Shown here: positions 52,585-64,000 of the stretch, piece after piece
Layout of the letters: every line of letters begins with the position of its first letter
Numbering within the stretch: the stretch's first letter is position 1
Assembly (NCBI GenBank): GCA_965153355.1
Contig: OZ231127.1
Coordinates: forward strand, 6,014,001-6,078,000
Reading direction: 5' to 3'
Length of the DNA stretch: 64,000 nt
From: Flaccisagitta enflata
Taxonomy: Eukaryota > Chaetognatha > Sagittoidea > Aphragmophora
Notes under the pieces: generated by a model
What the model saw: only the letters and a program-made list of their open reading frames with translations
Told to the model about the DNA's origin: nothing
Database searches by the model: none
Translations under genes and position numbers: made by a program

Positions 52585-52790
52585 CAATGAAGGGGGGGGA
52601 GGAAAAGCCCTCTTGCCTCGTTACATTCCACCAATGTGGGGGGACGCGGAAAGAACCCTCTTGCCCCGCTACATTCCACCGATGTGGGGGGGGGGAAGGA
52701 AGAGCCGTCTTGCCCCCACTACATTCCACTAATGTTGGGGGGGGGGGCGGGGGCGGAAAGAACCTCCTTGCACCCACCCTCGCTAAATAC
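52585..52790. repeat. G-rich minisatellite, unit about 60 bp, about 3.5 copies
   Basis: Each unit has CTACATTCCACCAATGT, a run of 6-10 G, and GAAAGAACCCTCTTGCC. Runs of G give quadruplex potential. Confidence 0.85.
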
Positions 52791-53804
52791 ATCGCCGTTT
52801 TAAACTCACCAAATTCGTGTTGTTTCATTCAATAATTCGGCAAGACGAGATTGGCAAATCGCATCACGCCCTGAGTAAAAGAGATGGGAAGTAAATGTTT
52901 AAAAGTTAAGTATTAACAGTACCTTTGTCAAACTATTTTGGAACGAACCCAGCTATGACGGATCAACCACTAACGGAATTCCACTATTTTTATTTCCTGT
53001 ATTTTTTTATAACGGATTTCTACCTACAACAAATCAAAATTCATCGGAATTTAACTGTACTGTAGATATTCTCAAAGCGAATAGCGCATGACATGATATG
53101 AGCGATATTTTTGTCGCGATTTTAACGGTTTTCGTGAAAATTGTCCCCATCAGCCCCTTCCGTCACTTTTTGCTCCAGTTGACGGTATGAGTGCCTTTTC
53201 CGATCATTTTTCATTTTTACTTTGTTTTATGCGTTTTTCATCATTTCAATATCTTTAAAGTTCACCAAACGTTGTTCTCATGAATTTTGTTATTCCATAT
53301 TTCGCTTACGCATAGATGCATTCCTCGTTGGGGCAAATCAACTTAATTTACATTATCCGTCTTTAGGTTGATTAGTCCGTCCATTGGTCGGTTGGTCCGC
53401 TGTTCCACCCTTTGATCAGTTGGTCCATTCGACTCGTGAAAAGTGGGATGTATTTGCAAGACATATTGAGTGGAATTTTATCATCTCTTTTTTTTTTTTT
53501 TTTGCAACCTTCAATTCGAACACATTCATTTTTTGACCTTGACATTTATGACAACTTAACAAATGACATTATATATGCCTTGACTACCGGTCCGGCCGTG
53601 CATTTGCCTATTGGAACACCAAAGATTTATCATGAAAGTTGCCATCAAGGAAGAAGGTCTAGACTAGAGGTGGGGGGGGGGGGAAGTTGATTGCTTAAAA
53701 CTTTGAATGGAACAAAATTCGAGAATACGAGATGAGTCTAAAAGTAATGGAACGGAACCAGTTCAACAGGATGAAGCCGAAAGCGGGCCAGAGACCTCGG
53801 GAGG
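52791..53804. other. Intergenic, nothing coding recognised
   Basis: AT-rich. A decayed superfamily head with GTCCGTCCATTGGTCGGTTG lies at about 53330-53440. Confidence 0.4.
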
Positions 53805-54290
<486 letters not shown>

Positions 54291-54578
54291 GAGAGAGGAA
54301 CCCACATCTCTCTCTCTCGCTTTCGAGTTCCCAGGGAATGCTGTTGCTAAAAAGCCTCATCATGTGTGTGTCTCTATCCCATTTCTCTGTCTTTCTCTCT
54401 CCATTTTTTACTTTTGTATGATTGGGCCTACTCTTGCAGGGAACTCATTGCCGGCCAAGCAAACCGCGAAAAGTGACGTTTCAGATGACGTCACAACAAT
54501 AATGTCGAAACACGACCTTGGAAGATGAGAAAAAAAGAAAGAAAGATTATAAACGAAAGAAATTCAAAGAAAGAACAA

Positions 54579-54580
<2 letters not shown>

Positions 54581-54660
<80 letters not shown>
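54581..54660. repeat. (GA)n microsatellite
   Basis: About 80 bp of perfect GA, same polarity as all other long GA tracts in the window. Confidence 0.95.
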
Positions 54661-54663
<3 letters not shown>

Positions 54664-55128
54664 ATTGATTGCTATAAATTTTTCTTTTTGGCCCCCGGTC
54701 ACGAAAGACTTAATTAGCGCCTTTCAAATTGGGTGGTGCATCTTACATTTTTAGGACTACGATAATTAGATGACGCATGATGACGCCGCATCAAGTCGAC
54801 TTATGGTTGCAGTGACATATACTCGGTTTACACCCAGTGGCCCATTTCTTCCACCCCCGCCCCCCCCCCCGAGTGTATGAGAAATTCCATGACCTTTGAT
54901 ATCTTCCACACCCCCCAGGAGTGTATGTCAAGTTCCATGAACTTAGATATCTTCCAACCCCCCATCCCCCCGTCCTAATATATAATATTTTTTTGGGTTT
55001 GTCAGTAACAAGTGCAAATCAGGGCAAAACTCGCGGACAGTTAGGTATAACTCCCATTTCACACTTATATTCCCAAGTCCTAGCAATGACTTAAAATCGC
55101 TAAAAAAAGATGAAAGCTACGGCTATTC

Positions 55129-56133
55129 AACAAGGCCAAGAGATGTCCAATAGATGCGTCCTCTTTAGATGTAAGATATCATGATATAAATTATGAAGAT
55201 ATAAAGATAATATAAAGAAAATATAAGGATGCAGAGATAAAGAGAAAGTATAAACTGATTCCTCCCTCAACCCCCCCCCACGCCTCCCCCCATGCCTCCC
55301 CACCCCTCCCCCCTTCCCCCCCACGCCTCCCCCACCCCTCCACCTACACCTTCCCACCCCTCCACCCACGCCTTCCCACCCCCCACGCCTCCTCACCCCT
55401 CCCCCCACATCTCCCCACACCCCTCCCCCCTACGCCTCCCAACCCCTCCCCCCACGCCTCCCCCACTCCTCCACCTATGCCTTCCCACCCCCCACGCCTC
55501 CCCACCCCTCCCCCACGCCTCCCCACCCCTCCCCCACGCCTCCCCACCCCTCCCCCACGCCTCCCCACACCCCTCGCCCCACGCCTCCCTACCCCCACCC
55601 CTCCTTTCGCCTCATCCTCACAAAGAGACATGAAGAGACATGAGGAAACCTGAGGAGACATAAGAGACAGAGAGACATGAAGAGACATAAGAGACATAAG
55701 AGACGTAAGAGACGTAAGAGACGTAAGAGATATAAGCAATATGAGAGATATATGAGACATAAGAGATATAGGAGACATAAGAGACATAAGAGACATAAGA
55801 GATGTATAGGAGACAAAAGAGACAAACGAGACCAAGGAGACATAAGAGACCTAAGATACATAAGATATATAAGATACATAAGAGAAATAAGAGACATAAG
55901 AGATAAAAGAGATATAGGAGACATAAGAGATATGTAGGAGACAAAAGAGACAAAAGAGACAAAAGAGACGAAAGAGATGAAAGAGACATAAGAATTATAA
56001 GAGACATGAAGAGACATGAAGAGAAATGAAGAGAAAACCTTGAAAATCGCATTTTGAAATTTTCGCGTGACGGACAGACAGACAGACACAGGGACACACC
56101 CTCATATAGAGATGCGAGGACGCATCTAAAAAT
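55129..56133 (-). mobile_element. Subfamily C hairpin-ended element with satellite core
   Basis: Same order as 22258-23034: AACAAGGCCAAGAGATGTCC; AGATGCGTCCTC; CCTCCCCACCCCTCCCCCACG minisatellite (55264-55618, expanded); AGAGACATAAGAGAC satellite (55620-56030); a GACAGACAGACAGACA array; CCTCATATAGAGATGCGAGG; ACGCATCTAAAA. 1005 bp, the difference from the other copy being satellite length. Confidence 0.87.
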
Positions 56134-56429
56134 TTTACGGACAGACGGATGGATCGACATAGCAAGGTGTAGAGTCGAGTCGTATCCACGACTAAATTTT
56201 CACCCCCAGCAGAAGGAGGAGGGGGGAATACGGCACAACATACACCCCTGTTTGAGCCGGTTCCATTCGACTTGATTGTGCTTCACATCACTCATCAGCT
56301 GAGTCAGAAACGTGAGACTGCCTACACTCTTCAGAGGTGTCTCATCTATATATGGCGGACTGACGGTCTGTTCCTTGCTATGTCTGTCCGTCCATCCATC
56401 CTTCAGAAGGTCCGTCATGTCCCAAAAAC

Positions 56430-56640
56430 ACGATTTTTAGCACTTTTGGTAACGCTGGGCGGCAACGTTACAATATCGTCGCTGACGGGTGGGCAGGGGT
56501 AGACAACCCCCACCCCACTCTCTCCGCAGACAACAACCATGGCATCAAAATGTGCATTTTCAAACTTAAAGAGTGTGACCCATGGATAGACCAACGGACG
56601 GACGGGCAAAGCCTCTCATAGTTTCACCAGTCCGCAAATT
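56430..56640 (-). mobile_element. Degenerate superfamily relative
   Basis: Reverse orientation: CGCTGACGGGTGGGCAGGGG, GTAGACAACCCCCACCCCAC, ACGGACGGACGGGCAAAGCC, TCTCATAG. Resembles 11195-11412. Confidence 0.5.
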
Positions 56641-56809
56641 AAAAGACTAATGCCGGGTTTGATGGGTTCTATAATAAGCTGCGTCTCAGCATACTTCGGA
56701 TAAGGTGAAGCGTAGAGCGTCAGTAATATAATCATATGCTAAACAGATACCTAGTAAGATTACACTTGAACCCCGCTCTAACGGGGGACCAACAGGGGAC
56801 CAACAATTC

Positions 56810-57011
56810 TTTTAGTCGCGTGCACGCAACTCTATAACCTGCCTGCCTCTATAACCTGTCTGTCAATCGGTCAGTCGATCTGCCTTAGCTTTTTTGGTGT
56901 TACAGGCGGTTTTTGCATTACTGCTCCTGCCCAAATGCTTAGGTAAGCTTTCTCATCACTGCCCCTGCCCACCTGCACGCGACTTCTGTAGCCGTATGTC
57001 TGGCCTTGTTT
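56810..57011 (+). mobile_element. Subfamily B element, first of a head-to-tail pair
   Basis: TTTTAGTCGCGTGCACGCAA, CTGCCTCTATAACCTG, ACTGCTCCTGCCC, GCACGCGACT, ends GGCCTTGTTT and immediately abuts the next copy. Confidence 0.82.
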
Positions 57012-57202
57012 TTAGTCGCGTGCTACGCAACTGACCCACTGTCGGTTAGTCTGTCGGTCCGTCAGTTGGTAACGATTAGCTTTTTTTGGCGTTAATGGGC
57101 GGTTTTTTCATTGCTGCTCCTGCCCAATCACTTGAAGCCTTTTTTATCACTGCACCTGCCCACCCGCACGCGACTTAGGTAGCCGTGTATACGGCCTCGT
57201 TA
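57009..57202 (+). mobile_element. Subfamily B element, second of a head-to-tail pair
   Basis: TTTTTAGTCGCGTGCTACGC starts at the end of the preceding copy; CGCACGCGACTTAGGTAGCC; ends ACGGCCTCGTT. Confidence 0.82.
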
Positions 57203-57528
57203 TCATAAGCGGACCTCTACTATCGCCGAACAAATAAAATAAAAGAAATCGATTTGAAGGGACCATGATTTTGCATATATTATAGGCGGAATTCCGTCGG
57301 TGGCGGATTCGTTAGAGCGGGGTTCAACCGTATTTCATCTATCACACATTTTCAAATTGCCTGCACTGATGCAATCTCGAGACACATTTTGTCCAGTTGG
57401 TCAGTCATCGTTAATGTTACGAGATGGACGCATCAAGTTGCTCATTGGGGCTTAGTCTTTTTTTTCTTCCTTTCCTTCTTCCCTTTCTCTTTTCCCTTCC
57501 TTATCTCTTTCCTATTTCATTTTTTAAG

Positions 57529-57637
57529 TTCGACAAAGCACCTCTAACTGGCTGTGTCCGTTGGTCGGTCGGTTGGTAACGCCTTCATTCGACGATCCAC
57601 ACGTCGCACCTTATTGGCCTACTTAGCCTTGTTTCCC
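57529..57637 (+). mobile_element. Subfamily A hairpin-ended element
   Basis: GTTCGACAAAGCACCTCTAAC head, GTCCGTTGGTCGGTCGG, tail GTCGCACCTTATTGGCC and TAGCCTTGTTT. Confidence 0.75.
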
Positions 57638-57650
57638 TATCATTTCATCC

Positions 57651-57920
57651 TTTTTAGTCGCGTGCACGCGACTCTGACCCACTCTGTTCGTCTGTCGGTC
57701 GGTCCGTCGGTCCGTTGGTCTGTCGGTCCGACACGCTTAGCTTTTGTTAGCTTTTTTTTGTCGTTTTATATTATTCCAAGTCGTTTTAATTCATTTTAAG
57801 TTATTTCAAAACAATTTACATTTACTCTTTTAGTCTTTTAGTCTTTTAGTCTTTTAGTCTTTTAGTCTTTTAGTCTTTTAGTCTTTTAGTCTTTTAGTCT
57901 TAACAACCGCACGCGACGCA
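57651..57920 (+). mobile_element. Subfamily B element with an internal 8-bp satellite
   Basis: TTTTTAGTCGCGTGCACGCG head, GTCGGTCGGTCCGTCGGTCC array, then about ten copies of TTTTAGTC (57827-57902), then GCACGCGACG near the tail. No clear GGCCTTGTT end. Confidence 0.7.
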
Positions 57921-58291
57921 TGTGCCCAGCTTTTTGCCGGCGGCCATTTTCCAGTGTTCATGGTGAGATAAACAGGTTTACTTGCAGAACTTAGCATACC
58001 GTGTTCTGCCATCGACGTGACCAAGTTCATTTTCCTCAAAATGATTGATTTCATTCCGAATAAAATTCTATTTTCATTATGGAGACCTAAAGTAGAGATC
58101 GTCTCCGCACTTTTAGAGGAACTTTTAAAGTTGGCCGGTCCGAAGACCCCGTTGCTATATTTTAAAAGAATATTACTATCAAATTTTATATCGTTAGAAA
58201 CCCCAGCGTTTCAGCTTTCCTCCGTTGATCTTTTTTTTTCCAATATTTTCAATATGTTAGATGTGCTGGTCAAATGAAACATGTTCGTGAC

Positions 58292-58437
58292 TTTTTAGTG
58301 ACGTGCTACGCGACTCTACTTTTTTATGTTTTTTATTTTTTGACCACACTGCTCCTGCCCTAATGGTCTTATGACCTAAAAAATGGCCCCTGCCCACCCG
58401 CACGTGACTGTGGTAGCCCTGAAACCGGTCTTGTTTC
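58292..58437 (+). mobile_element. Subfamily B hairpin-ended element
   Basis: TTTTTAGTGACGTGCTACGC head, CTGCTCCTGCCC, CCCACCCGCACGTGACTG, ends CCGGTCTTGTTT. Confidence 0.7.
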
Positions 58438-59029
58438 TCTATGTGGAGGAAATCATCGTGACTTTTTTTGCCCAAACTTTGAGAGGTCACACCTCGTCAA
58501 TGGATAGCCCGATTGACTTGATTTTTTGTATGGTAACATCACATGACCTTGACTACTCATGTGTAAAGTTTCAGGAAATTTCAGAAAGTCCAACCACCCA
58601 AACCAGCCTACCAACTCAAAAATTTCAAATTAGCGTAGCTAAAAAAATATCCAATGAAATTTTCTGAAATTTTGCATGAACAACCAACTAAACCCTTGAC
58701 AAATCCTGAGTAGGTTGTACAGCGATCACATAATCACTTTGGCCGTAATCGCCTTAATGATTCATTGACTTTCCCTTTTTTTTGTCTGACGCAATTGACG
58801 ACGCGCACGGCCCCCTTTCTTGGAATATTTATTATGTTATTATCCATCTTGATGTACTCTAACGGGGATATGCTCAACAGATGTCAGCGAAGACTTATTC
58901 ATTATTAAACCACATTTCTTTTAAAAAGTTTGACAAAAAAATTTACTTTCTTTCCAATTTGTGGATGAAAGTTCGGTAATGGTCACAGTTACATCGCTTC
59001 TTGACCGGTTGAAAGATGGCCGCATGAGG

Positions 59030-59953
59030 GTCATTTCAGCACAAATCACACAAACTATAAAACCCAAAAAAATAGATTTGGCTCACATTTGGCGTGTAAC
59101 CCAAGTAGAGATATGATGAATCGGAATTTTTTTTTGCTCATTTTGGATTTTTGCGGTCTTGTTGGCCCCAGCCTCAAATCTTTAGTGTTATATTGGCTTG
59201 TAGTTGAGCTAGAAAGATAATCTTGGTCAATCATCTAGTTTTGGACCAAAGAATCTGATACAACAATAAAAATGGTCAAAAATTTTCTTGGGGATGATTA
59301 CCTAGGGGTGGTTATTTAAATTTGAAATTTAAATCATTGAAAAAGAACTTCGTTTTTTGTATCATATTAAAAATAAACATGTGTATAGACCTCCCAATAC
59401 TGAAAAAATAATAAAATGGCTTGTCAGGCTATTTGTTACTTTTACCTTCTTGGGCCATTTTTGGGTGAAAATAGAAAATGGTCCAACAAGCCATTTTATT
59501 ATTTTTTTCAGCATTCAGGAGGTCTATACACATGTTTTTTATTTTTGAATATGATAAAACCATGAAGTTTCTTTTTCAATTTGAATTTTTCCAAATTTCA
59601 CCGTACTAGGTACCCCGGGGTACCCCAAATAACCACCCCTAGGGGTAATCACCCCCCAAAAAAATTTTTTTGACCAATTTTTTTGTTGTATCAGATTCTT
59701 TGGTCCAAAACTAGATGATTGACACCAAGATTGTCTTTCTAGCTCAACTACAGGCCAAGTTATGGCCCTTTAAAGATTTGGGGGTACCCCGGGGGGGCCA
59801 AATTTCAAACCCCCGTAAAATCCAAAATATGCGTCGTAGAGCAAAAAAATTCGGGATTTATGCATATCTCCACATGGGCTATCTGTACACCAAAAATGAG
59901 CCAAATCTATTTTTTTGGGTTTTATAGTTTGTGTGATTTGTGCTGAAATGACC
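59030..59953. repeat. Large foldback element, family F (second copy)
   Basis: GGTCATTTCAGCACAAATCA at the left and TGATTTGTGCTGAAATGACC at the right. GGTACCCCGGGGTACC and CCCCTAGGGGTAATCA in the right arm match the U2AF1-intron copy. Loop near 59450. Confidence 0.88.
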
Positions 59954-61794
59954 CATGTAAGGTGTTGGCCTTGTTTGCTTTCATTTGGCCCGTCACTTCC
60001 TTTTCTGTCTACAGCTGAAACCCGCTTCAACAGACCCGCTTTCAACGGATTTCCGCCTTAAACACATGTAAACAGATACAAGTTCTTTGTCCCTTTAGCT
60101 TTCTTTTGTTACTTATTTTGGCTATAATAGAATTCCACCAATAACGGATAAAATTTGTAAGTCCCCTGATATCTGTTTAAGCGCGAATTTACTGGATTTC
60201 CTATTTGGTCGCAAACACGAGGCTTTAATCTTCCATCCGCCGTTCTGTCAGTCCATCCGTTGGTCCGTGGTGATAGAGTCGAAATGGGTTAAACCGCAAA
60301 TATATGATGCTGCAATTAGGATTGTCTGAGTGTGTGAGCATGGTGTGGGGGAGGGTCCCTAAGACTTCATGTGTTTTTTCTTCTTCATAGCTGTGTTTCT
60401 CTGGTTTTGCAAATTTCTAAAATTAGACCTCGAAATATCTCTTTATAAGAGAGCCGGCCCATAAAAAAAGATTTTTTTTTTCTGACAGTTCACACTTTTT
60501 TTCATACTTGGCTTTCAATAATATTGCAATCAAGATTCCCTTTTCAAACCTACAATACCACCCAAAAGATGAAGGGATATAAGATAATCATATAATATCT
60601 TAGTACTTACTTAATTGGCTGGCATAGATGTAAGCTATCTCCATACTTAATTAGTTTAGAATAGATAAAACAAAAACATAGTAACTTATGGACATATGAA
60701 CAATTGATCATTTCAAAAACAACATAGATTGAAATCATTCTTAGTTTGATCTAGAATATCAAATTCATCAGCTGTATAGACGTTGTTCAAGTATACAAAA
60801 AGCATTTAACGCAGTATTGCACTGCCCCTGTCTAACCAACTGTTGCCCTGTCAAGCTTGATTTTTCATCTTCTGTTTGGTAAATAACAGGATATTGAAAT
60901 TAGGATGATTCAAATTGACTTCAAATGACTTAAAATGACTTAAAAGGACAAAATGAGGGCAACTGACTTAAAATGTCCAAATTGACTTAAGAGACTTGAT
61001 GAAACCTAAAACGACTTACAATGACTCAGAATTACTTAGAATGACCTAGAATGACCTAGAATGACTAAAAAAAACTAAAATTACTTAAAATAATAAGGAA
61101 AGTAAAGTATGGGACAAACGGACAAAGCGGGTTGCAAAGTCGAGTGCACGCGACTAAAAATGTCTTAATCCATCATAGTTGGTGATCCGCTACGAGCAGG
61201 TGCCAGATGTAATAAAAAAGCAAATAAAAGAATTAAAATGAGGGCCTATGCATATGCCGCATATGGAGAGCCGTGGCAGTGAAAAATAGGGTGACAAGCC
61301 CGACCGGGTAACGATGCGTCCGGACTGTCTCCGCGTGTATTAAATTTGGAGCTCAACATGTGACATGGGTGGAGAGACAAATAGACAAAGACAGATGAAA
61401 TGACAAAGGCTCTCAAAACTCGATCATACAATTCAGTACAGGTTCTATCTGTAACCAAAAACGGCCGAGAAACGTGGTTCTTGCACGGGCGTAAAAGACG
61501 GACAGATGGACCGACCATTGGACCAACACTATTTTGGACGTTGATGCGTTTCTGACGGATGCATCAAAAAAGAGAAATGTAGGGGCGGGGAGGCGTAGGA
61601 GAAACCATTTCAGAAAAAAAATGGTGAAAGACACGGATGGATAGATGAACGGACGAGCAGCTTTTCTGTGACCGACCGACCGACAATAATTTAGCTGCCG
61701 AATCCCCAATCCTGGTGTGGATTTCAAAAAAATGCAATGTTCAGAAAACATAGATCACGGAACAGATTACGATACAATTGAAACGTATTTCATT
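59954..61794. other. Intergenic with decayed superfamily fragments
   Basis: A TTGGCCTTGTTTG tail at 59957-59969 directly follows the foldback. GTCCATCCGTTGGTCCG lies near 60250. Degenerate GACTTAAAATGACTTAAAA-type repeats (60910-61090) precede a reverse subfamily B head (ACAAAGCGGGTTGCAAAG, GCACGCGACTAAAAA at 61118-61160). No gene. Confidence 0.5.
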
Positions 61795-62107
61795 CAGGCT
61801 AATATATTATTGTTTTCCCCGTGGGGGGGGGGGGGAGGGAGGAAATTAAAGGGTCTGGAGACTGGAGATGAAATAAAAATGGGGAAAAAGGGAAAAAAAG
61901 TAAATCTAGGGAAAAAGTAACTTTTGACGGTACCAAATCATAAAACACAGTAAAACACAATTTAACACTATTTAAACCTTAACTACATTGCTTTGTTGCT
62001 ATATGAGAAAGAAAATCATAGATATAAAAACGCAACGCAATGCGTCGTCGGGCAAAAATCAAAGGCAGGGGGGGGAATCAAAAGCGACTCATTAATATAC
62101 ACCCCTG
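61795..62107 (-). mobile_element. Poly-C/poly-G hairpin MITE, family D (reverse copy)
   Basis: Begins CAGGCTAATATATTATTG, then CCCCGTG and a G run, ACCAAATCATAAAACACAG, GGCAAAAATCAAAGGCAGG, ending TTAATATACACCCCTG. The same family as 17975-18299, opposite orientation. Confidence 0.7.
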
Positions 62108-62169
62108 ATTTCTAGAAAACAAACATTAAGTAAATAATGAAACCAAACTTTTATTATATTTGGACTCAC

Positions 62170-62418
62170 CTAAAAATAATTAGAATGCGAAGAGCGATTT
62201 TCAAACAGAAATTGAGAACGACCGTTAGCTTCGTAGCGAGAATAGCCGAGCTCCGGGAAAGAAAAATTAGCCGAAAAAAACGCTCCTACGACGTTATAAT
62301 CCAAATGTTTAGTGAGTTTAATTCCAACATGGACCTCCGTCGTACCGTTGATTGTTTTTTCAAACACCATCCACTGAGTCTCCAGTCTTAAATTGAATTG
62401 GATAAGTATATATCTCAA
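62170..62418 (-). CDS. Candidate exon of an unidentified protein
   Basis: The minus-strand frame reads LRLETQWMVFEKTINGTTEV, then HVGIKLTKHLDYNVVGAFFS and ANFSFPELGYSRYEANGR. This has balanced, beta-rich, protein-like composition with NGT and NRSS glycosylation-type sites, unlike nearby random ORFs. Upstream is an acceptor-like CTTCTTCTTCTTAT...GCTGCAG. A TAG at the end is fused to GTGAGT, so it is either the stop or a donor in a different frame. The pattern VG...DY.V....A.FSFP vaguely recalls the TRAP-alpha (SSR1) lumenal domain. I do not claim it. Confidence 0.3.
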   Translation of the reverse strand: MRYILIQFNLRLETQWMVFEKTINGTTEVHVGIKLTKHLDYNVVGAFFSANFSFPELGYSRYEANGRSQFLFENRSSHSNYF

Positions 62419-62478
62419 GTTTCTGCAGCGTTTTTGTATAAGAAGAAGAAGAATTTATCCTCTCGAAGAAGGAGAAAA

Positions 62479-62667
62479 ATGGCGGTGGGCTTTTCTCTTT
62501 CTATTCTCGCTTTGCTGGGCTCGGCGAAAAATTTCCTCTCTTTCTTTCTCTCTCTCTCTTCTCTCTTCTTTATCGACGGTGGCAAAGCGAAGCAACGATC
62601 GTTGACGACGACGACGAAACCGACGGTAAAAACGACGACGGCGATGACGAAATCGACGATGAAATAG
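62479..62667 (+). CDS. Weak candidate 5' exon or signal-peptide ORF
   Basis: ATG in context GAAAAATGGCGG (also YY1-like) opens MAVGFSLSILALLGSAKNFL, a hydrophobic N-terminus. In another + frame, 62604-62740 encodes a strongly acidic stretch. The opposite strand also has a signal-like frame (62824-62570). Only one can be real, if any. Confidence 0.2.
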   Translation: MAVGFSLSILALLGSAKNFLSFFLSLSSLFFIDGGKAKQRSLTTTTKPTVKTTTAMTKSTMK

Positions 62668-62829
62668 ACGACGACGTCGAAAGCGATGATGACGACGATG
62701 ACGACGACGCTAAGGCTGAAAGCAGGCTTGCCATGCTGAGCAAGAGAGAGAGAACCACGAGGAGAGAAATAGAGGAAAAGAGAGGAAAGAGATGAAAATT
62801 GAATGTAGCGTGTAGCAATACCATCTCAA

Positions 62830-63586
62830 CTAGATAACTTCTAATGGTTGTTAGTTGTTAATGTTAGTGGTTACTCTCGACGATAAGGCGTTGTCATTTA
62901 AATGTTGCTACATTATTCTTTCTGTCCCTTACGTTTGCTTCATTTCCCTTTTTTTCTTCTTCTTTTGAGACCGATTCCGCTTTACCATCAGATTGGTTAC
63001 TAAAACAATCAAAACAAATATTCTCTTGCCTTAGTTTAGAGATGAATATTTTTTAACTTTTTATTCAGTTTTAGAAAAAAAATCTTTCTATAGAGAGACT
63101 AAATTCTTTTCAAAGGGAGACTAGCTCATGTTTTCTTTACTCACTCATTTTGATTTTTCTCTCGTGAATCCTTGTTAACTGGAAATAGGACGTTGCAAGC
63201 TATACAACCCCTGGTTGCAAGCTACATGAGAGAAGCAACTTGTGTGTCCATTTCAAATTTAACTATTTAATCTATCCAAAATGTTAAGTCGCACGGTCCA
63301 TCTATCTACCTATTCATCTATCTATCAAGAAAAAACCAAGCAGGTTGCCTTTGAAAGCCTTGCCAAAGCCCCTGCAACTAATAATTGATTTGAATGGTAC
63401 AACTCGTCATTTATCTTCCAGAAATAAAGTAAAAGCAACCCCCGTTACACTGACAGGGTCACACTGTCACGGCAATCTTTTGTAGCTATCAAGTTGCAAA
63501 TGATAAGCGGTCATCTCTGATGAAGAAACGTAATCAACGATTATGTTCATCCTTCCGGTCCTCTCATCCAACGTCACTTTGAGTTT

Positions 63587-63659
<73 letters not shown>

Positions 63660-64000
63660 AAATAAATGAGGAATCCTGTGTCTGGCCTTTCCAAATCCTA
63701 ATCGTGACACAAAAACCCGCCAATTTGCCAGCAAAAAGAAAAAGTAACAGGAACAGCTGATGTTTCTTTGAAGAGCGAAATGTTGTTTTTCATCAATTAG
63801 AATCCTCGAGTTCGCAACTCTTCCTGTCTTCATTCATATTCAAGCGACTGAGTTGCGTAATCGATTTCCCCCCCCCCCCCTCCTCAGGCTCCTCATGCTT
63901 TTCCGCGCATCTCGGCGAGAAAAACACATTTTAATCTACACCTCGATTAGTCATGAGAGAAAGTTTTGAATATCATCATTTAATATGATATTTTTTAAAA
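62830..64000. other. Right-edge intergenic
   Basis: No coding sequence recognised. A (GT)n-(GA)n compound microsatellite is at 63590-63655 and a poly-C run at 63870-63881. Confidence 0.5.

Noticed and set aside
56810-57920. CRISPR-like regularly spaced repeats
   Set aside because: Eukaryotic context, irregular spacing, and the repeats are ends of transposon-like elements.

Overview
The window is nuclear DNA from an animal. Its three recognisable genes are spliced, with GT-AG introns and one GC-AG intron, and encode metazoan regulatory proteins: a PIAS-type SUMO E3 ligase, the small U2AF splicing subunit, and an ARID1/Osa (BAF250) SWI/SNF subunit. Long introns full of microsatellites, serine-rich protein expansions and many small non-autonomous repeats fit a non-vertebrate animal. 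I cannot name the lineage from sequence alone.

Layout. Bases 97-238 (-) are the first coding exon of an unidentified gene running off the left edge. Bases 1481-7933 (-) are PIAS, five coding exons and 1188 aa. About 630 bp away and divergent, 8563-12537 (+) is U2AF1, seven exons and 294 aa. Bases 12.5-25.4 kb are intergenic, holding repeats and one broken MATH-domain-like ORF. Bases 25464-48750 (-) are ARID1, for which I could place 19 coding exons; they sum to 8268 nt, exactly 2756 codons including the stop, with compatible phases at every junction. From 48.8 to 64 kb lie a likely ARID1 5' leader, long GA tracts, many repeats, and one weak candidate exon near 62.2-62.8 kb.

Function. All three genes act in the nucleus: SUMO transfer to transcription factors, 3' splice-site (AG) recognition, and chromatin remodelling. 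PIAS and U2AF1 may share a bidirectional promoter. There is no operon-like organisation.

Repeats. The most interesting signal is a dispersed superfamily with three subfamilies (A, B, C here). Each has a terminal hairpin, a GTCCGTCGGTCCGT-type array and an end reading GGCCTTGTT. The left arm of the terminal hairpin recurs as its inverted complement about 20 bp inside the other end, and the two sites covary between subfamilies. Head-to-tail copies and a copy nested inside a foldback repeat indicate mobility. The architecture resembles non-autonomous Helitron/Helentron-like elements. Other repeats include foldback elements with arms up to about 480 bp, TA-flanked mariner-like MITEs, hAT-like MITEs with poly-C/poly-G hairpins, a tRNA-derived SINE fragment, a 3.3-kb ATC-triplet array inside ARID1, and GA microsatellites that nearly all run the same way, making CU-rich tracts at ARID1 3' splice sites.
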